From: Flammeovirgaceae bacterium
Lineage (GTDB): Bacteria > Bacteroidota > Bacteroidia > Cytophagales > Cyclobacteriaceae
Reading direction: 5' to 3'
Length of the DNA stretch: 23,964 bases
Assembly: GCA_947457025.1 (NCBI GenBank)
Contig: CANGUI010000003.1
Span: 1-23,964 of the forward strand
The position numbers and the translations under genes were made by a program. The notes beneath the pieces are model-generated. The model saw only the letters and a list, made by a program, of their open reading frames with translations, searched no databases and had not been told where the DNA came from. Shown in pieces: positions 1-7,689 of this stretch (the stretch's first letter is position 1; every line of letters starts with the position of its first letter).

Positions 1-24
1 GTGTGTGATATTTCCCAAAAAGAT

Positions 25-186
25 TTATCCATTTCCCCTCACAATTTTAATTTCTTCTTCCGGTAACTCGTAATGTTTATGAATTACTATGTCAACTTTA
101 TTCCCCATTTCCATTGCGTCTGCTGAATGTTCTTGCATTTTCTTAGCCAATAGTTGGTCGACACGAGTTTCAATTTTTTCCTGTGT
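25..186 (-). pseudogene. C-terminal remnant resembling a DNA methylase/restriction enzyme
   Basis: The minus strand is open from 186 to a TAA at 25-27, with an in-frame stop just upstream at 187-189, so only about 53 codons survive. The last residues read VDIVIHKHYELPEEEIKIV, close in pattern to the end of many Eco57I-like restriction-modification proteins (compare IDELVYELYQLTPEEIKLVE at the end of the complete enzyme at 18220-21180). The preceding stretch is charged and helical. A neighbouring frame continues over the upstream bases, so a frameshift or recombination junction is possible. The fragment has no start codon in a sensible place and is read as debris of a larger gene. The family assignment rests on one short motif. 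Confidence 0.35.
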
Positions 187-380
187 TTAGTGTTTGCAAG
201 TTTAATCGGAAGATTTTCAACAGATGAAGCGCTTCGCCTTGGTGTCATTTGTTTGGTCGAGTCAAGTAGTGAGATCGGACCTGAAAACCTCAATTTCAGC
301 TTTTTGCGTGTTGGCTCGTGCGTTGGCAAAAACCAAATGTGCTGTTTGTACGGTTGGCTTTTTGCACAGACCGATAACGT
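187..380. other. Non-coding stretch before the first structured repeat
   Basis: No convincing gene is visible here. The open frames crossing it on both strands run into the repeat at 381-636 and give low-complexity, unrecognisable proteins. The bases from about 305 to 380 contain loosely complementary segments (TTGGCAAAAACC near 322 and GGTTGGCTTTTTGC near 352), so part of this stretch may belong to the same recombination-associated element as the repeat that follows. Confidence 0.3.
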
Positions 381-636
381 ACTAATAAATACAATTGCTG
401 GTATTTCCGAAACGGCACCCCCGCTCCAGTTGCCCATAGCCGCCCGAAATGGCGGGCTATGTGCAGTAGATCAGTTTTTTTGATATTGGCTAACCGCTGC
501 GCCCGCCGGTGCGATGGCGCCAGTTGTCTGCGCCCGCCGGTGGTTCGTGCCCAGATTGGCGTGCCGGTGCTTATCGGGTGTCACCCCCGCGGTATCCGGT
601 GCCGCGGCACGCCAGTCAGCGACCAACGTGAACTGA
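381..636. repeat. Structured direct repeat, copy A (attC-like)
   Basis: This is copy A of a diverged direct repeat whose second copy is at 1821-2083. The copies share acaattgctggtatttccga exactly and, in the same order, ccagttgc, gcagtaga, ggcgtgccggtg, atcgggtgtc, ccggtg, ggcac and cagcga. A long hairpin is visible: 554-566 pairs with 605-617 over 13 positions with one G-T wobble, and inside it CCGG plus a TATCG/CGGTA segment can also pair. A second hairpin lies at about 434-460 (CATAGC...GCTATG). The element ends only a few bases from the stop codon of the hydrolase gene. Size, position and foldability recall integron attC sites, but no canonical core site was recognised. Confidence 0.7.
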
Positions 637-641
637 GGGGT

Positions 642-1715
642 TCACTTTACTTTATCATTGAACCCTAATTCTTCAACTCTTTTATAAATCCTAAGTATCT
701 CCGCGTTGAATTTCTCAGGCTCCTCAAAGACTGGGCTATGCCCAGATTTATCGAACTTAATGAACTCCTTATAAGGTGAATTTAACTTGTTACAATAGTC
801 TTGTACTAATGTCCAAGGCGTGTTATAGTCGGATGCCCCGGATATAAAGAAAGCAGGAACTTTAACTTCAGGAATTTCTTGGAAGAAGTTTATATCATTA
901 AAATCAGGGTCGTAAATAATACTTCCTGCCGAAAATCCAGAGCCTCTACCGTACTTAATTAAATCCAAAAATGAATACTCTCTTGAAAACCAAATGGAAA
1001 AAATCCAGTCTGTATATTTTGTTTTTCCGTATCGTTCGCCTCCCAATTTCAAAAGCCAGTCTTTTTGTTTAACCAATCCCCAAAATCCATTTTTATACAT
1101 TTTCGTGTAATCTCCAGATTGGGGCTCGCCAATTTCCTGTAGCTCTTTTATTGCTCGTAAGTTATTGGCGTCTTTGGCTTTCATCACAGTGTATTGGTAA
1201 GAAATAAGTTCTCCCTCATAAGAAACCAGCTCCTGCCCTACACCAACATAAGCCATAAAACTTTCTGGATTTTTTTGAATTGCATATAAGCCAAGCCGTG
1301 AGCCCCATGAATGTCCAATCAGGAAAATTTTCTCAACGTTAAATCTGTTTTTTAAATAAGAAACTATTGAGTCAACATCCTGGATATATTTTGACACTTT
1401 TATTTCTTCCTTTGATATCTTTTTGGTGTAGGACTTTCCAGCAGCTCTTTGGTCCCAATAAACGATAGTAAAATGTTCTTCTAATTCACTATTAAATTTT
1501 CGTAACAAGGGTGTTGCAGATGCACCAGGTCCCCCATGCAGGAATAATAACACTGGATTTCTTTTATCCTTACCCCTAATCAAAACATATTGTTTTATTC
1601 CGTTTACCTCTAGATAGTTAATTTCAGAAATTCCATTCTTTGTTCTTATTTTTTTTGTCGAGGTGCACGCTGTCAAATAAATGAGACTAATTATTATGAC
1701 TAGATATTTGATCAT
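642..1715 (-). CDS. Lipoprotein alpha/beta hydrolase, proline iminopeptidase-like (S33)
   Basis: This encodes an alpha/beta-hydrolase, probably a peptidase or esterase attached to the membrane. Starting at 1715, it begins MIKYLVIIISLIYLTAC, a lipoprotein signal with the lipidated Cys at residue 17; a start at 1745 would add ten residues. HGGPG at 60-64 is the oxyanion-hole motif typical of prolyl iminopeptidases. DQRAAGKS follows, then the nucleophile elbow GHSWG with Ser136, then the likely Asp296 (GASDYNTP) and His326 (KSGHSPVF), so the triad is complete. Length, about 357 residues, suits the family. The gene is visibly richer in A and T than its surroundings and sits alone between two direct repeats, with its stop a few bases from copy A. 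This suggests acquisition as a cassette. The substrate cannot be told from sequence. Confidence 0.85.
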   Translation of the reverse strand: MIKYLVIIISLIYLTACTSTKKIRTKNGISEINYLEVNGIKQYVLIRGKDKRNPVLLFLHGGPGASATPLLRKFNSELEEHFTIVYWDQRAAGKSYTKKISKEEIKVSKYIQDVDSIVSYLKNRFNVEKIFLIGHSWGSRLGLYAIQKNPESFMAYVGVGQELVSYEGELISYQYTVMKAKDANNLRAIKELQEIGEPQSGDYTKMYKNGFWGLVKQKDWLLKLGGERYGKTKYTDWIFSIWFSREYSFLDLIKYGRGSGFSAGSIIYDPDFNDINFFQEIPEVKVPAFFISGASDYNTPWTLVQDYCNKLNSPYKEFIKFDKSGHSPVFEEPEKFNAEILRIYKRVEELGFNDKVK

Positions 1716-1820
1716 CTTATCGTTTTTAAAATATAGGAAATTCAAACGGTAGATTATTTGCTTTTGTTACCAATAATGAACGGCAAGTGATTTGATTTAT
1801 CCATTGCCTTCAACTCCCGA

Positions 1821-2083
1821 GTATATACATACAATTGCTGGTATTTCCGACAAGTCATCCCCGTTCCAGTTGCACATGGACGCCCAAAATGGCAGAGTTT
1901 ATGCAGTAGACCCTCGGTTATTGGTCTAGCCCCGTGGCTAAACTCCTCGCCCGCGTGAGCGATAGCGGCACCTCTCTGTGCCCGCTGGTGGCTCGTGCCC
2001 GGGGTGGCGTGCCGGTGTTAATCGGGTGTCGCCACTGCGATAACCGGTGTCGGGGCACGTTGGCCAGCGACGAAACTGAACGA
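1821..2083. repeat. Structured direct repeat, copy B (attC-like)
   Basis: This is copy B of the repeat at 381-636, in the same orientation and about 1440 bp away. It keeps the same ordered conserved blocks but differs at many positions, so it is an old or independently acquired copy and not a fresh duplication. The corresponding hairpin is retained more loosely: CGTGCC pairs with GGCACG, and the inner CCGG/TTA/TCG pairs with CGATAACCGG. In the inner stem a T-G wobble of copy A is a T-A pair here, which fits conservation of structure over sequence. It lies upstream of the hydrolase start, closing the cassette. Confidence 0.65.
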
Positions 2084-2525
2084 TGGGAATGTAGTTAGTG
2101 CCAACAGACCGATCTTTCACTTCTGAGGAAGCCTACGCGTTTTAACTTGAACCAAATCGCGCCTTGAGAACGATCGTACCCCATTCCCTGCACATTCATC
2201 GTACAGACCGTCAGTTCGTATCGGGGGAACACCCGCACAATTGGAGGTTCGCGAAAAGTACGGTTTGATTCCCGGTCACCCATCGCCCAATCCTTCGGAA
2301 GGCACAAAACCCTTCGCAAAAGTAAAAAAAGGCCGAAAATTTTTGCCAGGCGTAAGTATCCTTTCAATCCACGCAACGATAAGAAAACCTGTCTATCCGC
2401 TGATTGGCTATGAGGCACCGCGTTCCGTAATTACCTGCCTTTTTACAAATGACGGGTAAGTGACGGGTGAATTCTTTGCCCCGCAACCCGAGTGAATCGT
2501 ATCATTGCAACATAAATCGCTACCC
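2084..2525. other. Gene-free stretch
   Basis: No convincing gene is visible between the second structured repeat and the XRE-family gene. Open frames on both strands are short and resemble no known family. A small direct repeat (GACGGGTAAGTGACGGGTGAA-like) lies near 2451-2470. Because it follows the second repeat, this could be the start of another cassette whose gene has been lost, but nothing in the sequence proves that. Confidence 0.4.
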
Positions 2526-3332
2526 ATGCAACAACCCGAACTCGGCCAACAACTCGCCACTCTGCGTAAGCAACAAAATCTCACCCAAGAAGAACTTGTG
2601 GAGAAAAGTAACGTAAGCGTGCGGACCATTCAGCGCATTGAAGCAGGCGAAGTAATTCCCCGCCTCTCTACTGTTAAAATACTATGGCGAGCGTTAGGCA
2701 CCGAATACACTACACCCACGAAAAATGACATTTACATGAAACCATCACTGAATCAACACAATCATCAACAGCATCTCATCATCGCTGTGGTCTCAGGGGT
2801 AATCTACATCGCTTTTGAGCTTGCACTCACTGTAATCGATCTTTCATGGCTGGTTGGAAATCGTGAGTTTCGCGAAAGTTCGCAAACGGCTTACATCGCA
2901 CTTACTGCTGGTATGGCTCTTTCGTATGCGCTTTTTGCGAGCGGCTTTATTTTACTTGCTAAACTTTTTGAAAACCACCTGTTAACCATCGCCGCGATCT
3001 TGATGATGATAGCGGTAGCCGCTACCGGAGTGATCGATGTAGCGATGTTTAATGCGCCCTGGGAGGAATTGAGTCTGCCTTACGCAATATTAGCTGTAGG
3101 CGTAGGTGCCTGTTCGCTGATTTTTGGCATCGCGCTTCTGCGCTTGCAAGACAGCATGGGCGGACTTGCAAAAGTAGCGGGGATACTCGAAATCACGATC
3201 GGGGCTGCGCTTATTTCAGTATTGCTCTTCTTCATCGCATTTACCCTGCTGATTCCCGCAATAGTGATCGAGTTATTGGTTTTGTATAAAGGGTATGAGT
3301 ATTTGTCCAGGTCGGCACCTCAATCCGCTTAA
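2526..3332 (+). CDS. XRE-family regulator with membrane domain
   Basis: The N-terminus is a helix-turn-helix of the Cro/CI (XRE) type: residues 4-58 contain LGQQLATLRKQQNLTQEEL and VSVRTIQRIEAGEVIPRLSTVKIL. The rest, from about residue 80, is hydrophobic and forms five or six membrane segments (for example LIIAVVSGVIYIAFELALTV and AILAVGVGACSLIFGIALL). It is therefore probably a membrane-tethered DNA-binding protein. I chose the ATG at 2526 because family members start MQQPELGQ; a TTG at 2505 would add seven unlike residues. It stands alone, with gene-free stretches on both sides. The signal sensed and the genes controlled cannot be told. Confidence in the family is high. Confidence 0.88.
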   Translation: MQQPELGQQLATLRKQQNLTQEELVEKSNVSVRTIQRIEAGEVIPRLSTVKILWRALGTEYTTPTKNDIYMKPSLNQHNHQQHLIIAVVSGVIYIAFELALTVIDLSWLVGNREFRESSQTAYIALTAGMALSYALFASGFILLAKLFENHLLTIAAILMMIAVAATGVIDVAMFNAPWEELSLPYAILAVGVGACSLIFGIALLRLQDSMGGLAKVAGILEITIGAALISVLLFFIAFTLLIPAIVIELLVLYKGYEYLSRSAPQSA

Positions 3333-3823
3333 TCTTACTACAGTTTTCTTGGCCGCTGAACATGCAGGCGTAATAAAGCTCTCTTTCACGTTGGAAATCC
3401 GGGATGACTCTTTTTGTAGTTCAACCATATTGAACAGCTCATGGTAAACAATGGATAGAGCGGCATTTTCCCTGCTGCTAAACCGGGGCGATATGGTAAG
3501 GGCTGTGATGACAAGCCAGGCTTGTGGTAGACACGATGCCCAGTAACGGCAGCCCAAGCTGCGCAGCAGGCAGGCGACCCCAAGCTTACACACGCAGTTG
3601 CCGTTTGCCTGGGCTGTCCGCAAACGCTTCTGTCGGCAAACACCCAGAGAAGAGTCCACTCACCGCGCTTCCACATTTCCTACTGGTTTCTACCCTCACG
3701 CTGTTTCGGTAGACAAGCAGGTAGTACAAGTCAGTACACTTTTCCGACGTCTCATTACACTTTGCTTGTAGGAGCGCATCCTTTGGGCAACTTTGTGCCG
3801 TATAGGCTGGAAAAACAATAACT
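3333..3823. other. Gene-free stretch of 490 bp
   Basis: Several overlapping open frames on the minus strand have no recognisable domain and no consistent start. Visible structure: a 6-bp palindrome CAAGCC-A-GGCTTG near 3513-3525, and on the minus strand two similar 12-base segments (GTTTGCCGACAG and GTTTGCGGACAG) near 3618-3645. The end of the stretch (3790-3823) is AT-rich and probably holds the promoter of the 34-residue-repeat protein, but no clear TAnnTTTG box was found. Confidence 0.4.
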
Positions 3824-5278
3824 ATGAATAAGCGTATCAAGCGGGTAATTTTGGTAATTGGCATCATGGTAGCCCTGGTGGCGGGAATGGCGGGCGTGGG
3901 CTACAGCCAGGTGAAAATTTTTGAGTGGAACAGTGAATCCCCCTCTGAATCCGGCACCCGGTACAGAACCGTCAAGGGCATAAACAGTTTCAGTGTGGAG
4001 GTTCGCGGAAAAATTGAGCTAACCGATGATGATCGCGACATCAAAAGTATGTCGCCTGATGGCTACCTTGAAATTAAGAAAACAGTGTTTGGCAGCAAGC
4101 GCAGCCTGGTGATCAAACTGGTAGGCAATGGACTGAAACGCGAGTATTACGAAGGGCGCGAGCTGGTGCCGTTTGAACCCGAAGGCCGCAGATGGATGAG
4201 TGAGATACTCCCTGAAATGGTACGCTCGTACACCATCGGGGCCGAGAGCCGCGTGAACCGCTTCTACCGCACCGGTGGAATCAACGGTGTGCTGAATGAA
4301 ATCAACCAGCTGGAGAATGACCATGTAAAGGCCGACTACGGAAAAATACTGACTGCCATGAATTTGGGCACCAGGGATTATCCCACGGTGATATCACGTG
4401 TAGCTCAATCCATGGAATCTGATAACTTCATTGCTGATTTTCTGCGTAGTAACCTCTCGAAATTGCTGGCGAGTAAGGAGGCAGCGGATGCGGTCTTTAT
4501 GGCCATCAACAAAATGGACAGCGATCATTACAAGGCTGAGGTATTCAAAGATGCACTGAGCATGAAGCCAGCATCTCCGCAAGCAACAAGGATTGTTTTA
4601 GCCGCGGTCGGTGAAATGGAGAGCGACCACTATAAAACGGAAGTCCTCACAAATTTGCTGGCGCAGAGCAACATAAGCGACGCCACCATTGCCGAGCTAT
4701 TGGCCTCTACGCAGTCGATTGATTCAGACCACTACCGCAGCATTGTCATCAACCGCGCGTTGGATTACCCCAATTTGTCGGCCATGTCGTACCAAAAGGC
4801 ATTGGAAGCCATGCGTGGAATTGACAGTGACCACTATAAAACCGAAGTGATACGCCACTTGCTCCAAGGAAAAATGGGTGGCGAACAGGTAAAGACGTTG
4901 GTGAGTGTGATTGGCAGCCTGGATTCAGACCATTATGTCACCGAAATCGTGAAGGAAGTGCTGGGATCACAAGATTTAAGCGATGCTGACTTCAACCTAT
5001 TGCTGACACGCGTGCAAACCGTGGACAGCGACCACCACGCTGCAGCGATTCTGATGGCGGCCCTGGAAGTTCGCAGTTTGAGTACCAATAAAATTGTGTC
5101 CGTATTACAGGCTACCGGCAGCATCGATTCTGACCACTACATTGCCGAAGTCCTGATGACTGCTGCCGAACGGGTGCGTGCCGCGGGTGCCGAGCTGAAA
5201 GACGCCTATCGCGCGGCTGCCAAGGTGATCGACTCGGAAGTCTATTACGCAAGGGTGATTAAGGAAATCGATCGGTGA
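3824..5278 (+). CDS. Exported protein with ten 34-residue SDHY repeats
   Basis: The protein begins with a signal peptide or membrane anchor (residues 6-28, VILVIGIMVALVAGMAGVGYS). Residues 45-135 form a domain with beta-type patterning. From about residue 165 to the end it consists of units with a strict 34-residue spacing. The marker motif D-S-D-H-Y has its His position at residues 167, 201 (Asn), 235, 269, 303, 337, 370, 404, 438 and 473 (Val), so about ten units are present, with the outer ones degenerate. Each unit is helical with a conserved pattern such as SDHYKTEVLTNLL. This resembles a HEAT- or TPR-like solenoid exported across the inner membrane. No catalytic motif is visible, so a binding role is inferred. 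It precedes the sensor-kinase cluster by 164 bp on the same strand. Confidence 0.8.
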   Translation: MNKRIKRVILVIGIMVALVAGMAGVGYSQVKIFEWNSESPSESGTRYRTVKGINSFSVEVRGKIELTDDDRDIKSMSPDGYLEIKKTVFGSKRSLVIKLVGNGLKREYYEGRELVPFEPEGRRWMSEILPEMVRSYTIGAESRVNRFYRTGGINGVLNEINQLENDHVKADYGKILTAMNLGTRDYPTVISRVAQSMESDNFIADFLRSNLSKLLASKEAADAVFMAINKMDSDHYKAEVFKDALSMKPASPQATRIVLAAVGEMESDHYKTEVLTNLLAQSNISDATIAELLASTQSIDSDHYRSIVINRALDYPNLSAMSYQKALEAMRGIDSDHYKTEVIRHLLQGKMGGEQVKTLVSVIGSLDSDHYVTEIVKEVLGSQDLSDADFNLLLTRVQTVDSDHHAAAILMAALEVRSLSTNKIVSVLQATGSIDSDHYIAEVLMTAAERVRAAGAELKDAYRAAAKVIDSEVYYARVIKEIDR

Positions 5279-5442
5279 CAAAATGGGCAGTGGGCAGTTA
5301 ACAGCATACACGCTCAATTTGTCTGACGCGTTTTTTAAAGGTTCCCAAACTGCCGTCAAGGCCGGGTACCGCCCGGTGTTCTTTTACAAACTCTTCCAGT
5401 TTACATCTCATTTGAACGAAAACCGATTACTTTAGAACCTGC

Positions 5443-6486
5443 ATGAAACGTCACTTCACCAATCTGCTCAGAATTGACTCGCGCCACCTGCTGTGGCGGG
5501 TGCTGGTATGCTCAATGTTGGGGGCATTGTTTTATGTGTACGCGCACGTGAGCTCTTCGGGTGAAATCCCGGCTTTTGGAGCCCACTACCGACACTACCT
5601 GTTGGCGATACTGATCACTAATTTCCTCGGTAGCATAGTACTCCAGGTAGACCATTTTCTAAATCTTTGGATACACTGGAAAACAAACTTTCTATTGCGC
5701 TTCTTAGCGGGGTTTTTACTGAATGGTGCCATTACCGTAAGCTTGCTGGTTGTGGTGGGAAGTTATGCGCTGCATGCCGGTTACGAAGAGCTGCTGAAGC
5801 TTTGTATCCTGTATGTCATTACGGTTTTCATCTACGAGATTTTCTACGGATGGTTTTACTCCTTTCACTACTACGTCATCCGCCAGGTTGATACGTTGAA
5901 ATCCGAACGAATGATGTTAGAATTGCAGTTAGAAAGCCTAAAGAGCCAAATCAGCCCCCATTATTTATTCAACTGCCTGAATACCATTTCATCGTTATTG
6001 TTTAAGGATAGCCGGTTGGCAGAAAAGTTTATACGCCGAATGGCAGATACCTTGCAGTATGTATTGAGCAACCAACAGCGCCACTTGGTTTCCCTGCGGG
6101 AGGAAATTGATTTTGTGCGGTCATATTGCTTTTTACTGCAGGTGCGGTTCGAGCAGCATTTGAAGTTGGAAATCAATTTGCCCGGAAATTTATTGGAGAC
6201 ACAGATACCCCCTTTGGCACTGCAAATGTTGGTGGAAAATGCTGTTAAGCACAACCAAATTTCAAAAGACAATACCTTGATGGTATCCATATCGGCTATC
6301 GACCGTACGCACATCAATGTAACGAATACCAAAACAAAAGCGGTTAACCCTACACAAAGTTTTAAGGTGGGATTAGACAACATTATGCAGCGATACAAAT
6401 ATTTCACTGACGAACAGGTAACTGTGCGCGACGAAGAGCAGTTTTCGGTAGTGCTGCCGGTGATACAGAATGGAAATACAGTGTAA
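5443..6486 (+). CDS. LytS-type sensor histidine kinase (intact)
   Basis: This is a membrane histidine kinase of the LytS/YehU group. Four membrane segments are visible, at about residues 16-36, 52-69, 82-110 and 119-146. They are followed by a short coiled coil (QVDTLKSERMMLELQLESLK) and the His-kinase motif QISPHYLFNCLNTISSLL, with phosphoacceptor His173. The ATPase part keeps the N-box LVENAVKHN (263-271) and a G-box-like VGLDNIMQRY. All catalytic features needed for autophosphorylation are therefore present. A degenerate paralogue lies 153 bp downstream and is followed by a LytTR regulator, so this kinase is the likely phosphate donor for that regulator. The stimulus is unknown. Confidence 0.92.
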   Translation: MKRHFTNLLRIDSRHLLWRVLVCSMLGALFYVYAHVSSSGEIPAFGAHYRHYLLAILITNFLGSIVLQVDHFLNLWIHWKTNFLLRFLAGFLLNGAITVSLLVVVGSYALHAGYEELLKLCILYVITVFIYEIFYGWFYSFHYYVIRQVDTLKSERMMLELQLESLKSQISPHYLFNCLNTISSLLFKDSRLAEKFIRRMADTLQYVLSNQQRHLVSLREEIDFVRSYCFLLQVRFEQHLKLEINLPGNLLETQIPPLALQMLVENAVKHNQISKDNTLMVSISAIDRTHINVTNTKTKAVNPTQSFKVGLDNIMQRYKYFTDEQVTVRDEEQFSVVLPVIQNGNTV

Positions 6487-6639
6487 AAAAAGTTAATCTA
6501 TCATCATGAGTTATCCCGCACGCCGGCACCGCCATCCGGTTAGCCAACTTATTCCGCCCAACTCTCAAGAGAGCCGGGCACTAAAAGTACTGCATGATCA
6601 ATTTAATTTGTGCGAGACGGTTAACCAAGCAACATTCTC

Positions 6640-7689
6640 ATGAATAGACTTTTTATCCACAACCCTTTCTTTCGGTTGCTCGCGGGCGTGGTGGTTGGTA
6701 TGATGGTGTATTTGTTGATCTTGCTCATCAACAATAGCCTGGGGGATATCACTACCATTTTCAAAAATGAAGAACTGTACGTATGTATGGTGCTGAGCTA
6801 CATCTCGTTTGAATCGATGCGGCTGGTGGAAGTCGCCTTGAAAAGATTCCAGTCGTTGCAAGGAACCAGCCGGTTAATACTCATACAAACCATTGCCACC
6901 CTGGCAGTTTCATTACTGTTGGTTACGGTGGCTATCTCACTCTATTTCAAAATTGTTTTGGGCTTTTCCATCGGTAGCAGCGAGTTAGATCTTTTTTTGG
7001 TAATTTATTTTTTTGTAGGGCTGCTGTACAACTTGCTGTATTTCTCTCAGTACTACCTGCAACTCGAAGATAAAGAGTTGGTTTCTCGGGAAACCAAACT
7101 GCGCGAAAAGACTGATGCCGACTTTTTCGCTTTCCGTAACGACATCAACCCTGTTTTACTTTACGAAAGTTTGGAATACCTGATTCTTACCATCCATCAT
7201 GACTCGTATAGAGCGGAGGAACAAATTGATTATTTGGCAGGCGTTTATCGCTACCTGCTGGTAAATCGGCACAAAGAACTGGTAAGCTATCGGGAGGAAT
7301 TGAATTCAGCCAAAAACCTGCTTGCGTTGCTCAATTTCAAATATCGCGATTGCCTGAAGCTCGAATCAGGTGTTCAAGACGTAGACCGTATTCATCTGAT
7401 TCCCGGCTCGTTGATGATTACGATTGATGCTGCCGTACGCAATACCCTGATTTCAGAAAAATCGCCCCTGACTATTTTGATTTATCAGGAAGACGAGTAC
7501 ATCGTTCTGCAACATCAACTAAACGACAAACTCGCCCCTCACTTGGCCCGTGTGGATTCTTTTGATCGATTACAGCGAGGGTATTCTTTCTTTAGCGATA
7601 GTACGATTATACAGGTAAAGGCGGGTGATCAAAATTACATAAAGTTTCCAGCGATTGGAGTAATCCACCACATGGAACAACCGGTATGA
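6640..7689 (+). CDS. Degenerate LytS-like protein (probable pseudokinase)
   Basis: The length and layout match the kinase just upstream: membrane segments at about 12-31, 46-62, 82-110 and 117-140, a linker, then a LytS-like cytoplasmic part. A side-by-side reading shows clear paralogy: YRYLLVNRHKELVSYREEL matches the upstream LQYVLSNQQRHLVSLREEI. The catalytic residues are gone. SPHYLFNCLN has become NPVLLYESLE, with Val172 where the phosphoacceptor His should be. The N-box VENAVKHN has become IDAAVRNT, and no G-box remains. The reading frame is intact and the stop overlaps the start of the response regulator gene (ATGA), so it is translated and probably coupled to it. A role as a non-catalytic sensor or regulator of the active kinase is inferred. 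Confidence 0.85.
   Translation: MNRLFIHNPFFRLLAGVVVGMMVYLLILLINNSLGDITTIFKNEELYVCMVLSYISFESMRLVEVALKRFQSLQGTSRLILIQTIATLAVSLLLVTVAISLYFKIVLGFSIGSSELDLFLVIYFFVGLLYNLLYFSQYYLQLEDKELVSRETKLREKTDADFFAFRNDINPVLLYESLEYLILTIHHDSYRAEEQIDYLAGVYRYLLVNRHKELVSYREELNSAKNLLALLNFKYRDCLKLESGVQDVDRIHLIPGSLMITIDAAVRNTLISEKSPLTILIYQEDEYIVLQHQLNDKLAPHLARVDSFDRLQRGYSFFSDSTIIQVKAGDQNYIKFPAIGVIHHMEQPV

Noticed and set aside
154..483. Open frames of about 110 codons on both strands over 87-483
   Set aside because: Both run into the structured repeat and have no family resemblance. The repeat explains the sequence better, and its second copy does not preserve these frames.
4320..5278. Regular repeats considered as a CRISPR array or DNA-level satellite
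   Set aside because: The regularity is at protein level (34 residues, 102 bp) inside an intact reading frame. The DNA of the units has diverged, and there are no unique spacers between identical repeats.
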